Positions 56,225-64,000 of a stretch of DNA of 64,000 nt are shown one piece after another. The notes beneath the pieces were generated by a model. That model did not search any database. It was not told the DNA's origin and worked only from the letters and a program-made list of their open reading frames with translations. Every line of letters begins with the position of its first letter. The stretch's first letter is position 1. Both the position numbers and the translations under genes were made by a program. This DNA is from Octadecabacter sp. B2R22 (lineage in GTDB: Bacteria; Pseudomonadota; Alphaproteobacteria; Rhodobacterales; Rhodobacteraceae), in assembly GCF_018861045.1 (NCBI RefSeq), contig NZ_JAHKQJ010000007.1:706306-770305 (forward strand), written 5' to 3'.

Positions 56225-56691
56225 CGACACCTTATCTCACGCCGCTCGGTCCGACTGACCTCCGCGACGCAGGTGTCCCTGCGCCGTGGGCATTTGGAAT
56301 GGCTGACCGCGTGAGGTTTGGCGAAATCGATGCCTTGAACCACGTCAATAACGTGGCCTACCTGCGTTGGTATGAAACCCTACGTGTTCATTACCTTGAT
56401 CACTATGATATCTACGACCTTGCGGGTGATGATCCGAAATTCGTCGTGAAATCAGTGGGGTTAGACTACAAAGCTGAAGTGAAACGCGGCGCGAGCTATA
56501 TCAATGTGACCCGCACCGTGGCTCTGCGAAACACCAGCTTTACAATGGAGTACGCTACCTTCGTGGACGGACAAATCACCACCACAGGCACCTGTGTTGC
56601 GGTGCTCTTGAATTTGGACAACACCAAGCGCGCCCTTCCGGACGCGCTCAGAGATGTTTTGATGACCCGCGATGGTGCGGTTCAGGCTTAA
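56221..56691 (+). CDS. 4HBT-type acyl-CoA thioesterase
   Basis: 156-residue hotdog protein with the YbgC/4-hydroxybenzoyl-CoA thioesterase pattern VRFGEIDALNHVNNVAYLRWYETLRVHYL: the Asp-containing active-site loop followed by asparagine-rich NHVNN. The rest (YKAEVKRGASYINVTRTVALRNTSFTMEYATF) is the hotdog beta sheet. Translationally coupled to the RidA gene. The stop overlaps the stop of the convergent RTX gene. Substrate not determinable. Confidence 0.9.
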   Translation: MTTPYLTPLGPTDLRDAGVPAPWAFGMADRVRFGEIDALNHVNNVAYLRWYETLRVHYLDHYDIYDLAGDDPKFVVKSVGLDYKAEVKRGASYINVTRTVALRNTSFTMEYATFVDGQITTTGTCVAVLLNLDNTKRALPDALRDVLMTRDGAVQA

Positions 56692-58352
56692 AGCAGGAAA
56701 TCATCCGCCGTCAGTGCCGATGTGTTCAGCGCAAGGATGTAGCCATCCGTTGAGCCGTCTCCATTGTCATCAAGGTTAATGACTGCATGTCCGGAAGCGT
56801 TCACGAAATAGCGGATCTCAGCATCGCCGCTTGACGTAAACGCGCTTGTGCCACGGAACGAAAACTCAATGGCAGACACATCGATCCTGTCTTCTCCCGC
56901 AGTGAACCCTTTGATCCGGTCTGCAGTCGTCGTGTTTATGCCGACTTCGCTCATATCGTCAAAAACGAACACGTCAGCGCCGGTGCCGCCGTCCATGACA
57001 TCCGCGCCTTCACCGCCCGTCAAATAGTCGTCGCCACTACCACCACGCATGATATCGTTTCCGGCATCCCCAAAGAGCGCATCATCGCCGCCATCACTTA
57101 GAAGAACGTCGTTGCCAGCGCCGCCGTTGATCACGTCTGAACCTTCACCGCCGCGGACCCGATCATCATCAGCCCCTGCGTAAATTTCATCATTACCGCC
57201 GTTGCCGAGGATCAAATCTTCGCCCTCAAGACCTTCGATCACGTTTCTGCCCAGACTACCGATGATAGTGTTGTCACCGGTATCCCCTGTCGCCGCCGCA
57301 TCAGACGCGCCCATCAAGCGGATATATTCCACCCCATCAAGGGCGGTTACGTCAGCAGAGGCATAGATTTCATCATAACCGCTCCCGCCGTCCACTTCGA
57401 CGCCCGCGACACGCGCAACAAAAGTGTCGTCGTCGGACCCGCCATAAATTACGCCATCAACACCGCCGCCGCGAACAATGATGGTGTCATTGCCAGCCCC
57501 GCCATAGACATCTCCTTCTTGGATGCCTGTGTTTTGAATAAACGTGTCGTCCCCACTGTTCAAAATGACAGTGCCGAAAATACTTCCGGTATTCCTCACG
57601 GTATCGTCTAATACAGAGAGATAGACAGTACCGTGCAATTCCCCAGAGTTGGAAACCGTCGTCGCATCGCCAGCGTTATAGATCGCACCGGACGTGCCCC
57701 TTATCTGGCCAGAGTTGTCGATAACAACTTCCTCAGTCGAAGAGGCTGACGCAATTAGATAAATCGCATACCCATCCTGGCCAACGATCTGTCCGGAATT
57801 GTCGATATATGACCCGTAATTGCTGGACGCGACGATGCCTCTCTCTCCGGTAATCATCCCTGAATTGGTGATTTCGTTCGAAAACTGGCCGGCGTCGGTC
57901 TGTGATCCGAATTCGACGGCAGCATCCTCGACGCTGCTGATCAAGCCCGTGTTCACGACTGTGGACCCACTACCCGAGAACGTTACCCCCTGAACGGTCG
58001 CGTAGATGTTCCCGTGGTTTGTGAGCAAATTCCCGAGCCCCCACAGGTGTATAGCCGTATCGAAGTCATTCCCGGTCGCGACTGTTGCATCTTCGCCGAT
58101 AAGAACGGTGTTGCTGGCTTGGAATGTCGTTTCAAAAGAACCGCCGACTGTCCCGCCAAGAAGGATCCCAGAGTTTCGGGCATAGATGTCACCAAAAACA
58201 GAAATGCTGAGGTCATACACCATTTCATCCGCATAAACGCCGAAACCGCCTTGGTTTACAATCGAACCGTCCTCGGTAATCAAGAGCTGATCACTTAGCT
58301 CTAGAGTTGAATATTGAGACGTAACGTCCGTGGTGATGAAGTAGGTGGTCAT
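56688..58352 (-). CDS. RTX-type protein with passenger-like repeats
   Basis: 554 residues, no classical signal peptide. About residues 20-270 are repeats around ITNSGMITG / IDNSGQIVGQDG / VSNSGELHG / VRNTGSIFG, a beta-helix pattern like that of autotransporter passengers. About residues 345-480 hold RTX nonapeptides (GNGGNDEIYAGADDDRVRGGEGSDVINGGAGND). The C-terminal end (ISAIEFSF-type VSAIEFSFRG, YILALNTSALTADDFLL) matches the peptidase M10/RTX end-cap. Probably type I secreted and calcium-stabilised. A surface-adhesion role is inferred. No exporter genes nearby. Confidence 0.85.
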   Translation of the reverse strand: MTTYFITTDVTSQYSTLELSDQLLITEDGSIVNQGGFGVYADEMVYDLSISVFGDIYARNSGILLGGTVGGSFETTFQASNTVLIGEDATVATGNDFDTAIHLWGLGNLLTNHGNIYATVQGVTFSGSGSTVVNTGLISSVEDAAVEFGSQTDAGQFSNEITNSGMITGERGIVASSNYGSYIDNSGQIVGQDGYAIYLIASASSTEEVVIDNSGQIRGTSGAIYNAGDATTVSNSGELHGTVYLSVLDDTVRNTGSIFGTVILNSGDDTFIQNTGIQEGDVYGGAGNDTIIVRGGGVDGVIYGGSDDDTFVARVAGVEVDGGSGYDEIYASADVTALDGVEYIRLMGASDAAATGDTGDNTIIGSLGRNVIEGLEGEDLILGNGGNDEIYAGADDDRVRGGEGSDVINGGAGNDVLLSDGGDDALFGDAGNDIMRGGSGDDYLTGGEGADVMDGGTGADVFVFDDMSEVGINTTTADRIKGFTAGEDRIDVSAIEFSFRGTSAFTSSGDAEIRYFVNASGHAVINLDDNGDGSTDGYILALNTSALTADDFLL

Positions 58353-58597
58353 ATGATCGGTTCCTCAATTTGAATGCGACGCCACATGGCGTTCGTCTTT
58401 TTTTTTGCGGAGGATCACGCAGACGGGCTCATAAATCAAGTGCCGTTACACTTACGTAAATGCCGCCGCGCACCAAGACCGGTGACCGGTTCATCCAGTT
58501 CCCCAAGATGAGCGTTTAAGAAATGCAGCGAAGGCACGGCCATTCACAGCGCACGATTTCTTGCGCTGCGTTGAAATGTACCAATGTCCTTGGGGTG
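58353..58597. other. 245-base gap upstream of the RTX gene and downstream of pgi
   Basis: Contains the inverted repeat CAGCGCA/TGCGCTG (58547-58568, eight-base loop), which could help end the zwf-pgl-pgi transcript but has no T tract. The run of nine T at about 58398 lies in the leader of the minus-strand RTX gene. No gene seen. Confidence 0.4.
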
Positions 58598-60214
58598 TTA
58601 GAGGCCTTGTTGCCGTAGGTAACCGACCAAAGCCGCAGTCGACCCATCTTTTCCGGATGCGTCCGCGCCTTCAACAATTGGCTGCAAAGCGGTTGCAAGC
58701 TCTTTGCCAAGCTCCACACCCCATTGATCGTAGGAATTGATGCCGAGGATCACACCCTCGGCAAATACACGGTGTTCATAAAGCGCGATAATCTGGCCCA
58801 ATTTAAACGGTGTCAGCTTTGGATAGGCAAGCGTCACAGACGGACGGTTACCCGGGAACACACGATGTTTCGCTTGGCGCTCAAGTTCTGCGCCTTCAAA
58901 CTTATCGGCAACCTTGCCGCGTGCCTCATCAAGGTCGCGACCTTTCATCAAGGCTTCGGACTGCGCGAGGCAATTGGCCACAAGAAGTTGATGTTGATGA
59001 TGCAGCTCTTCGGAATGTCCCGTAGCGGCGACCAAGAATTCGCACGGGATGACCCGCGTGCCTTGGTGGATCAACTGGTAGAATGCGTGCTGCCCGTTGG
59101 TGCCCGGTTCGCCCCAAACCACGGGGCCGGAATTGATCGTCAGATCTTCACCGTCCATGGACACGCCCTTGCCGTTACTCTCCATTTCAAGTTGTTGAAG
59201 ATAGGCCGGTAAGCGGCTGAGATTGTTGTCATAAGGCAGCACAGCCCGTGTTGTATATCCGCAAATCTGGTTGTGCCAAATGCCAACCAACGCCAGCATC
59301 AGCGGTACGTTCTGTGCGCCTTCTGAGGCTTGGAAATGGCGATCCATTTGTGCGCCACCATTCAAGAATGCACGGAAACCCTGCACACCGATTGCCATCA
59401 TCACGGACAACCCGATCGGACCCCACATGGAGTAGCGCCCGCCAACCCAATCCTCAAACCCGAACACCCGTTCAGCGGCGATCCCAAACGCGGCCGTCTT
59501 TTCATCAGACGTACTAAGGGCCGCAAACTGTGCTGCTGGATCGCTGACGCTTTCGCCCATCCAGGCTTTGGCGGTGCGCGCATTGGTCATCGTTTCAATG
59601 GTCGTAAAGGTCTTTGAGGCCACAATCACCAAAGTCGTCGTCGGATCGCATTTGCCAAGCACCTGACGGATGTCTTCTGGGTCTACGTTGGACACGAAAT
59701 GACAAGTAGGTCCGTCGTGATACGGTGCCAGCGCAAGAACAGCCATCGCGGGTCCAAGATCAGACCCACCAATGCCGATATTCACGACATCTGTGATCTT
59801 GCCACCCTGCCCCTGAAATGACCCATCCCGAACAGCATCGGAGAAATTTTCCATTGCGGTTAGCGTCGTGCGCACCTCTGGCATGACATCTTGACCGTCG
59901 ACCAATACCGGATCGCCATCGATGTTGCGCAATGCCGTGTGCAATACTGCGCGACCTTCGGTTTCATTGATCGGTTGGCCGCTAAACATTGCATCACGGC
60001 GCGCAGTTAGGTCGGCGGCTTTCGCCAATTCCAACAACAAGTCCACCCCATCGGCGTCCAAGTTGGTTTTGGCATAATCCAAAACGAAATCTTCGGTGTT
60101 CGCGCTGAATGTATCCGCGCGGGCCATATCAAACAAAGTTTCAAACCGGCGATCCGCAACACCTGAATGGTGCTCATGTAGCGCAGCCCAAGCCGCTGTC
60201 ATTTCAGGTGTCAT
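58598..60214 (-). CDS. pgi: Glucose-6-phosphate isomerase
   Basis: Interconverts glucose 6-phosphate and fructose 6-phosphate. 538 residues with VNIGIGGSDLGPAMA, FVSNVDPEDI, VVASKTFTTIETMTNA, GGRYSMWGPIGL and QVWGEPGTNGQHAFYQLIHQG-type (VVWGEPGTNGQHAFYQLIHQGT) blocks; the acid/base Glu is in the GEPGTN region and the C-terminal NSYDQWGVELGKELA is the usual end. It is the last gene of zwf-pgl-pgi, 9 bases after pgl. Confidence 0.97.
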   Translation of the reverse strand: MTPEMTAAWAALHEHHSGVADRRFETLFDMARADTFSANTEDFVLDYAKTNLDADGVDLLLELAKAADLTARRDAMFSGQPINETEGRAVLHTALRNIDGDPVLVDGQDVMPEVRTTLTAMENFSDAVRDGSFQGQGGKITDVVNIGIGGSDLGPAMAVLALAPYHDGPTCHFVSNVDPEDIRQVLGKCDPTTTLVIVASKTFTTIETMTNARTAKAWMGESVSDPAAQFAALSTSDEKTAAFGIAAERVFGFEDWVGGRYSMWGPIGLSVMMAIGVQGFRAFLNGGAQMDRHFQASEGAQNVPLMLALVGIWHNQICGYTTRAVLPYDNNLSRLPAYLQQLEMESNGKGVSMDGEDLTINSGPVVWGEPGTNGQHAFYQLIHQGTRVIPCEFLVAATGHSEELHHQHQLLVANCLAQSEALMKGRDLDEARGKVADKFEGAELERQAKHRVFPGNRPSVTLAYPKLTPFKLGQIIALYEHRVFAEGVILGINSYDQWGVELGKELATALQPIVEGADASGKDGSTAALVGYLRQQGL

Positions 60215-60223
60215 GATGTTCTC

Positions 60224-60898
60224 CTAGCTTTCAGCCCAATGGACGGCCGCATTCGCTAAAACACTGGCAATCGGCGCATCAACGGGTTTCAATTTTCGGG
60301 CTTGCTCTAAAGCGGCGCGTTTTTCCGCGCCGATAATGACAACGTGGCAGGACATCGCGTCTCGCAACACTTTGCCAGACAACGTGACCCTTGGTTCAAG
60401 CCCATCAGGTGGTTGGACAAACGCCAAGTTCAAATCAGTCCCAAGTGCAGTCTCAATGTCAGCCGAATTCGGGAAAATGCTGGCCGTGTGCATATCTGCG
60501 CCCATTCCAAGCAACATCACCGATACCGGAAGATGCGCTGCAATCTTGCCTGACATTGCGGCCAGATCGGCCTCAGTGGCATCATCCGCAGGGATGTAAT
60601 TCACGTAATTCGCTGCCGCCGCAGCCTCAACCAACAGGCGGTTCTTGATAAGACGGGTGTTAGAACGTTCGTGATCTTCCGGCACGCGGCGTTCATCGGT
60701 CAACATCACGTCCACCCGCGCCCAATCGATATGTTTGGCGCCACAAAGCACGTCAAACACCGGACCCGGCGTTGTACCTCCGGGGACCGCAAAAGACGCA
60801 CGGTCATGGTTCAACAGGCAACCTTCGAGTTCTCCGGCAAGCCTGTTACCGAGGTCCATCATCATCATTTCCGCGTCGGGATATTCAATGAGTTCCAT
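60224..60898 (-). CDS. pgl: 6-phosphogluconolactonase
   Basis: Hydrolyses 6-phosphogluconolactone. 224 residues of the DevB/NagB-like fold: FAVPGGTTPGPVFDVLC, VDVMLTDERRVPEDHERSNTRLIKNRLL and VMLLGMGADMHTASIFPNS, the conserved metal-independent active-site segments. It stands between zwf (3 bases upstream) and pgi (9 bases downstream). Confidence 0.96.
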   Translation of the reverse strand: MELIEYPDAEMMMMDLGNRLAGELEGCLLNHDRASFAVPGGTTPGPVFDVLCGAKHIDWARVDVMLTDERRVPEDHERSNTRLIKNRLLVEAAAAANYVNYIPADDATEADLAAMSGKIAAHLPVSVMLLGMGADMHTASIFPNSADIETALGTDLNLAFVQPPDGLEPRVTLSGKVLRDAMSCHVVIIGAEKRAALEQARKLKPVDAPIASVLANAAVHWAES

Positions 60899-60901
60899 GT
60901 C

Positions 60902-62356
60902 TTATCCTTTAATCTCGCGCCAGCGGCGGCCTTCACGATGCATCAACATCATTGCGTCTTCCGGTCCGGCTGACCCCGCATCATAGTGCTTTGGGACATC
61001 ATTGCGGGCTTTCCAGCCGTTAATAATCGGGTCAGTCCATTCCCACGCCGCCTCAACTTCATCACCGCGCATAAACAACGTTTGGTTGCCACGAATGACA
61101 TCCATAATCAGGCGTTCATACGCGTCCGTGGAATCTTCGGCGTCTGGTCCAAGCGCCTCCGCGAAAGTCATGTCCAGTGGCACGTCAATCAAACGCATCC
61201 CACCCGGGCCTGGTTCCTTGATTGTCACTTGCAACTGAATGCCTTCATTGGGCTGCAACTGAATTGACAGAATATTGCGGTGACGTTTCTCATCACCCGG
61301 AAAGATCGAATGACCGATATCCTTAAACACCACTGCAATCTCTGAGGTGCGGGCCTTTAGTTTTTTGCCGGTGCGCAGATAAAAAGGCACACCCGCCCAA
61401 CGCCAGTTGGCAATCTCACACCGCAGCGCAACAAAGCTCTCTGTGTGGGACTTAAGGTTCTCTGCGTCTTCGCGATAGCTTGGCTCATCGCCGCTCGCAT
61501 CATATTGACCACGTACCATGTGGTGTGGGTCAATGTCCTGCAACGCGCGAATAACCTTAAGCTTTTCATCACGGACCGCATCCGCACCAAACTCGGCTGG
61601 TGCTTCCATGGCGATCAGACACAACAGTTGCATTAGGTGGTTTTGCACCATGTCACGCATAGCGCCGGATGTATCGTAATAAGCCCCGCGCCCGCCAACG
61701 CCGACGGTTTCGGCGACGGTGATCTGGATGTGATCGACGTAGTGGTTGTTCCACAAGGGTTCGAACAGCATATTGCCAAACCGCACGGCCATCAGGTTTT
61801 GCACGGTTTCTTTGCCAAGATAATGGTCAATCCGGTAGATCTGCGTTTCGTCGAAATGTTTGGCCAGAGTGGAATTCAGCGCTTTCGCAGTTTCCAAATC
61901 CCGCCCGAACGGTTTCTCAACGACCACACGGCTGTTGCTGTCGGCAATCTTGTGTAAATGGAGCCGTTCCGCCAAATCGCCAAACAAGCTTGGCGCGACA
62001 GAGAAATAGAAGGCGTTCACCAACTCAAACCGGATCAGGTCATGTAACTCTTTCCAGCCCTGCTCGCCCTTGGCGTCCACAGGAATGTAGTGCAGTTGAG
62101 CGACAAACTTCTCGATGCCATCGGTGTCGGATTTCTCCTCGCCGCCAAATTCCGCAATCGCCTCGCGGATCATCTGACGGTAGCCATCGCTATCAAAATC
62201 GGCCCGCGCCGCACCAATAATTCGCGACCCTTCTGGCATTTGCCCCGATAGGAAACGACGGTACAGTCCCGGCAAAATCTTGCGACGGGCCAAATCACCG
62301 GTACCGCCAAAAATCACAAGGTCGAATTCTTCGACCGGAATCACGCGTGAGACCAT
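60902..62356 (-). CDS. zwf: Glucose-6-phosphate 1-dehydrogenase
   Basis: NAD(P)-linked oxidation of glucose 6-phosphate to the lactone. 484 residues with the Rossmann motif FGGTGDLARRKILPGLY, the active-site RIDHYLGKE (His and Lys), and EKPFGRD. First gene of the zwf-pgl-pgi operon. Start at 62356, GAGG about 10 bases upstream. It supplies the Entner-Doudoroff and pentose-phosphate routes. edd/eda are not in the window. Confidence 0.97.
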   Translation of the reverse strand: MVSRVIPVEEFDLVIFGGTGDLARRKILPGLYRRFLSGQMPEGSRIIGAARADFDSDGYRQMIREAIAEFGGEEKSDTDGIEKFVAQLHYIPVDAKGEQGWKELHDLIRFELVNAFYFSVAPSLFGDLAERLHLHKIADSNSRVVVEKPFGRDLETAKALNSTLAKHFDETQIYRIDHYLGKETVQNLMAVRFGNMLFEPLWNNHYVDHIQITVAETVGVGGRGAYYDTSGAMRDMVQNHLMQLLCLIAMEAPAEFGADAVRDEKLKVIRALQDIDPHHMVRGQYDASGDEPSYREDAENLKSHTESFVALRCEIANWRWAGVPFYLRTGKKLKARTSEIAVVFKDIGHSIFPGDEKRHRNILSIQLQPNEGIQLQVTIKEPGPGGMRLIDVPLDMTFAEALGPDAEDSTDAYERLIMDVIRGNQTLFMRGDEVEAAWEWTDPIINGWKARNDVPKHYDAGSAGPEDAMMLMHREGRRWREIKG

Positions 62357-62926
62357 TTTTTGGCATCCTCTATGAAATAAACCGCAGTTAGCGCTAACGC
62401 CGCTTCAATATCGTCAAAGTTTTCGCAAGTCTAGCACGCAAACACGCTCAAAGCTCTGTATGTGCTGAGTGGCAGCAATGCCATTGGCCCAACTTTAGAA
62501 CGAAGCATAATCATCACAAAGTTGCACGCCATGTCCCGAGTTCAAAGAACTAATGGCCTAACGACAGTTCAATCGGAAACATGGGACTCACCAGTCTCAC
62601 CCGTTTTCAGGTTATTACCCTCAGATTTGGGTGTCGGTCTTGCTTTGGGGATGCGGAGTGCGGCTGCGGAGTATACATTTTTTGACCCGCATAGCGCTCA
62701 CCGGCCTGCCGTTGATCAATGTGCACCCTGCCCGCTTTCGTTCTATTTGCAACCTGAAGCGCTTTGCGAAAGTCCTTGTGTTGCTTGATTTGTCGTCGCG
62801 ACCCAGCTTATAGTTTCAACGATTTAAGAATTTTTTATACACAATTTTACATCACGTTACCGTAAGTGCTGAGCAACGCAATGAGGGGCAAAATACCTAC
62901 GGACTATAATTGAAAGGTTCCTATAT
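62357..62926. other. 570-base gap between zwf and the TPR gene; no clear gene
   Basis: No frame longer than about 108 codons and none with a family signal or good ribosome site. It contains a small stem TGGCA-GCAA-TGCCA (62470-62483) with a tetraloop, and the last 100 bases before the TPR gene are very AT-rich (TTAAGAATTTTTTATACACAA). The stretch 62630-62800, read on the minus strand, has an irregular GC-rich look that could be decayed mobile DNA; I cannot name it. Confidence 0.35.
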
Positions 62927-64000
62927 ATGGCGACTAGACCTAAACGCTCCGTCAAGCCTTTGATAGCAAGCTGCATTATATTCAGCGGCCTTTCATTCGT
63001 GAGTAACGCTTCCGCTGTATGTGCCGCTACGCTCGATGATGTACTAACACCCGAGACGATCTTCGAGCCGTATGGGTTTGGTGGCGACAGCTCGCTTTCC
63101 CTCGATGGCGGCACGTCTGACGTACTTGACACCCTGGTTCTATCAAACGACATCGAAAACCGCCTGAAGGGGATGGTCGCGGCCAATCCGCAGAATATCG
63201 AGGCGTTGAAGACGCTCGCGGTTTTCTACACCCGTATGGGCCGACTTGAAGAGGCACAGGTGGCGCTTGAGCGCGCGCATCTGGTAGCCCCCGGCGACGC
63301 AGTTCTGGCGCTCGATATTGCCAAGCTAGCAGGTGTTAATGGCGGTGTATCGGCAGCGCGCACAGCGCTGGAAGACTTCCGCGGTGCCGCACAAGACCCG
63401 TTCCCATTCGAACTTGCGCTGGTTCAGCTGGAGAACGAACGCGGCGATCCTATCCTTGCACGCAATAGCCTTGAGCGCATGATTGAGACAGAACAGAATC
63501 CAGAGCGGGTTAGCAAGCTACGCCTTTTGTTCGCGCGCTACTTGATCGAGGATGGGGAAATTGGGGCGGCGCAGGCACAGGTGGATACCGTAATCTCCGC
63601 CAATCCTGCTGACGCTAATGCGCTGGCTTTCAGAGCGTTGTCCCGGCTCAATGCACTCGACCTTACTGGAGCACGTGCCGATATCGACGCGGGCCTCGCT
63701 GTCGAGCCCGAAAGCCCATCGCTTCTGCAACTTGCTGCGCGAGCGGACTGGCGCGCGGGTCAGCAAGAACAGGCGCTAGAAAACCTACTTAAGGCGGTGA
63801 CTGCATCGGATTACCAGCCAGATATTGTCCAAGATACCGTGGGTGTATTGCAAGAACGCGGCAGGTCCGATGAGGCATTGGCCATAGTCGAGACAGCAGT
63901 AGAAAAGCACGCTGATGTGCCGCAGCTCGTCGCGATTTTGGGCGTGCTTCGTCTGGCTCAAAAGGACTGGGCCGGCGCTGAATTGGCTGCAACCGCCCTG
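62927..64000 (+). CDS. Tetratricopeptide-repeat protein, 3' end outside window
   Basis: Open from ATG 62927 (GAAAGG about 9 bases upstream) through the last base, so at least 358 residues and the end is missing. A signal peptide is likely: KPLIASCIIFSGLSFVSNASA. Then TPR-type helices repeat: AANPQNIEALKTLAVFYTRMGRLEEAQVALERAHLVAPGD, ISANPADANALAFRALSRL, VETAVEKHADVPQLVAILGVLRLAQKDWAGAELAATAL. Exported TPR proteins of this type occur in exopolysaccharide and in exosortase (PEP-CTERM-like) loci. Base composition is lower in GC upstream than that of neighbours. Whether an exosortase follows is outside the window. Confidence 0.8.
   Translation, partial: MATRPKRSVKPLIASCIIFSGLSFVSNASAVCAATLDDVLTPETIFEPYGFGGDSSLSLDGGTSDVLDTLVLSNDIENRLKGMVAANPQNIEALKTLAVFYTRMGRLEEAQVALERAHLVAPGDAVLALDIAKLAGVNGGVSAARTALEDFRGAAQDPFPFELALVQLENERGDPILARNSLERMIETEQNPERVSKLRLLFARYLIEDGEIGAAQAQVDTVISANPADANALAFRALSRLNALDLTGARADIDAGLAVEPESPSLLQLAARADWRAGQQEQALENLLKAVTASDYQPDIVQDTVGVLQERGRSDEALAIVETAVEKHADVPQLVAILGVLRLAQKDWAGAELAATAL

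Overview
The window looks like chromosomal core DNA of a marine alphaproteobacterium of the Rhodobacterales (Roseobacter/Loktanella-Octadecabacter type; genus not resolved). The basis is the pairing of CckA and ChpT phosphorelay genes, a perfect CtrA-type box, a rhodobacterial L21 with a long Ala/Lys tail, a VPLPA-CTERM protein, ornithine-lipid genes olsB-olsA, an agl alpha-glucoside operon and moderately high GC. About 58 protein genes and two tRNA genes (Ser-CGA, Gly-CCC) can be supported. I see no rRNA, CRISPR array, prophage or complete insertion sequence.

Layout. 1-4352: end of an ATPase-like gene, metA (predicted acetyltransferase type), an alpha/beta hydrolase, PPK2 and a TetR regulator. 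4353-5726: an isolated VPLPA-CTERM surface protein with its own leader and terminator. 5807-6914: rplM-rpsI with promoter and terminator. 6980-8763: a MocR-type regulator divergent from a DUF1127 protein, with a perfect palindrome between them. 8769-16757: thioesterase, enoyl-CoA hydratase, M32 peptidase, heme A synthase, TrmJ-like methyltransferase, thiamine-phosphate synthase-like protein, olsB-olsA, DUF3553 and chpT. 16754-23257: a long minus-strand block rplU-rpmA, GNAT-LysE-GNAT, obgE-proB-proA. 23277-28275: a small lipoprotein, a large RTX/DUF4214 protein, an acyltransferase gene caught between two perfect 68-bp repeats, a DUF2059 protein and tRNA-Ser. 28430-33448: TAXI binding protein, TSUP permease, glutathione S-transferase, and a sulfide:quinone oxidoreductase with a small membrane protein. 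33452-45667: glpK and rlmE downstream of the aglEFGAK operon, then divergent lacI-type regulator, GH1 beta-glucosidase and glucokinase. 45678-50779: cckA, an RsmB-like methyltransferase and guaB. 50989-58352: an RTX protein, agmatinase, a corrinoid-activating ferredoxin, GNAT, tRNA-Gly, RidA, thioesterase and another RTX protein. 58598-62356: zwf-pgl-pgi. 62927-end: start of a TPR protein that runs off the window.

How the genes work together. Sugars released by AglA and the GH1 enzyme are phosphorylated by glucokinase and can enter the Entner-Doudoroff/pentose-phosphate route through Zwf and Pgl, with Pgi linking the hexose phosphates. CckA and ChpT are two steps of the same phosphorelay to CtrA, and a CtrA-type site precedes cckA. 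The most unusual structure is the 68-bp direct repeat flanking the acyltransferase: it duplicates the 3' end of the DUF2059 gene and marks a recent one-gene insertion. Other points to check are a palindromic Shine-Dalgarno block apparently shared by two divergent TTG-start genes (DUF3553/chpT), several unassigned perfect palindromes in promoters, and the L21 C-terminal fusion. Nothing here is an obvious new defence or mobile system.
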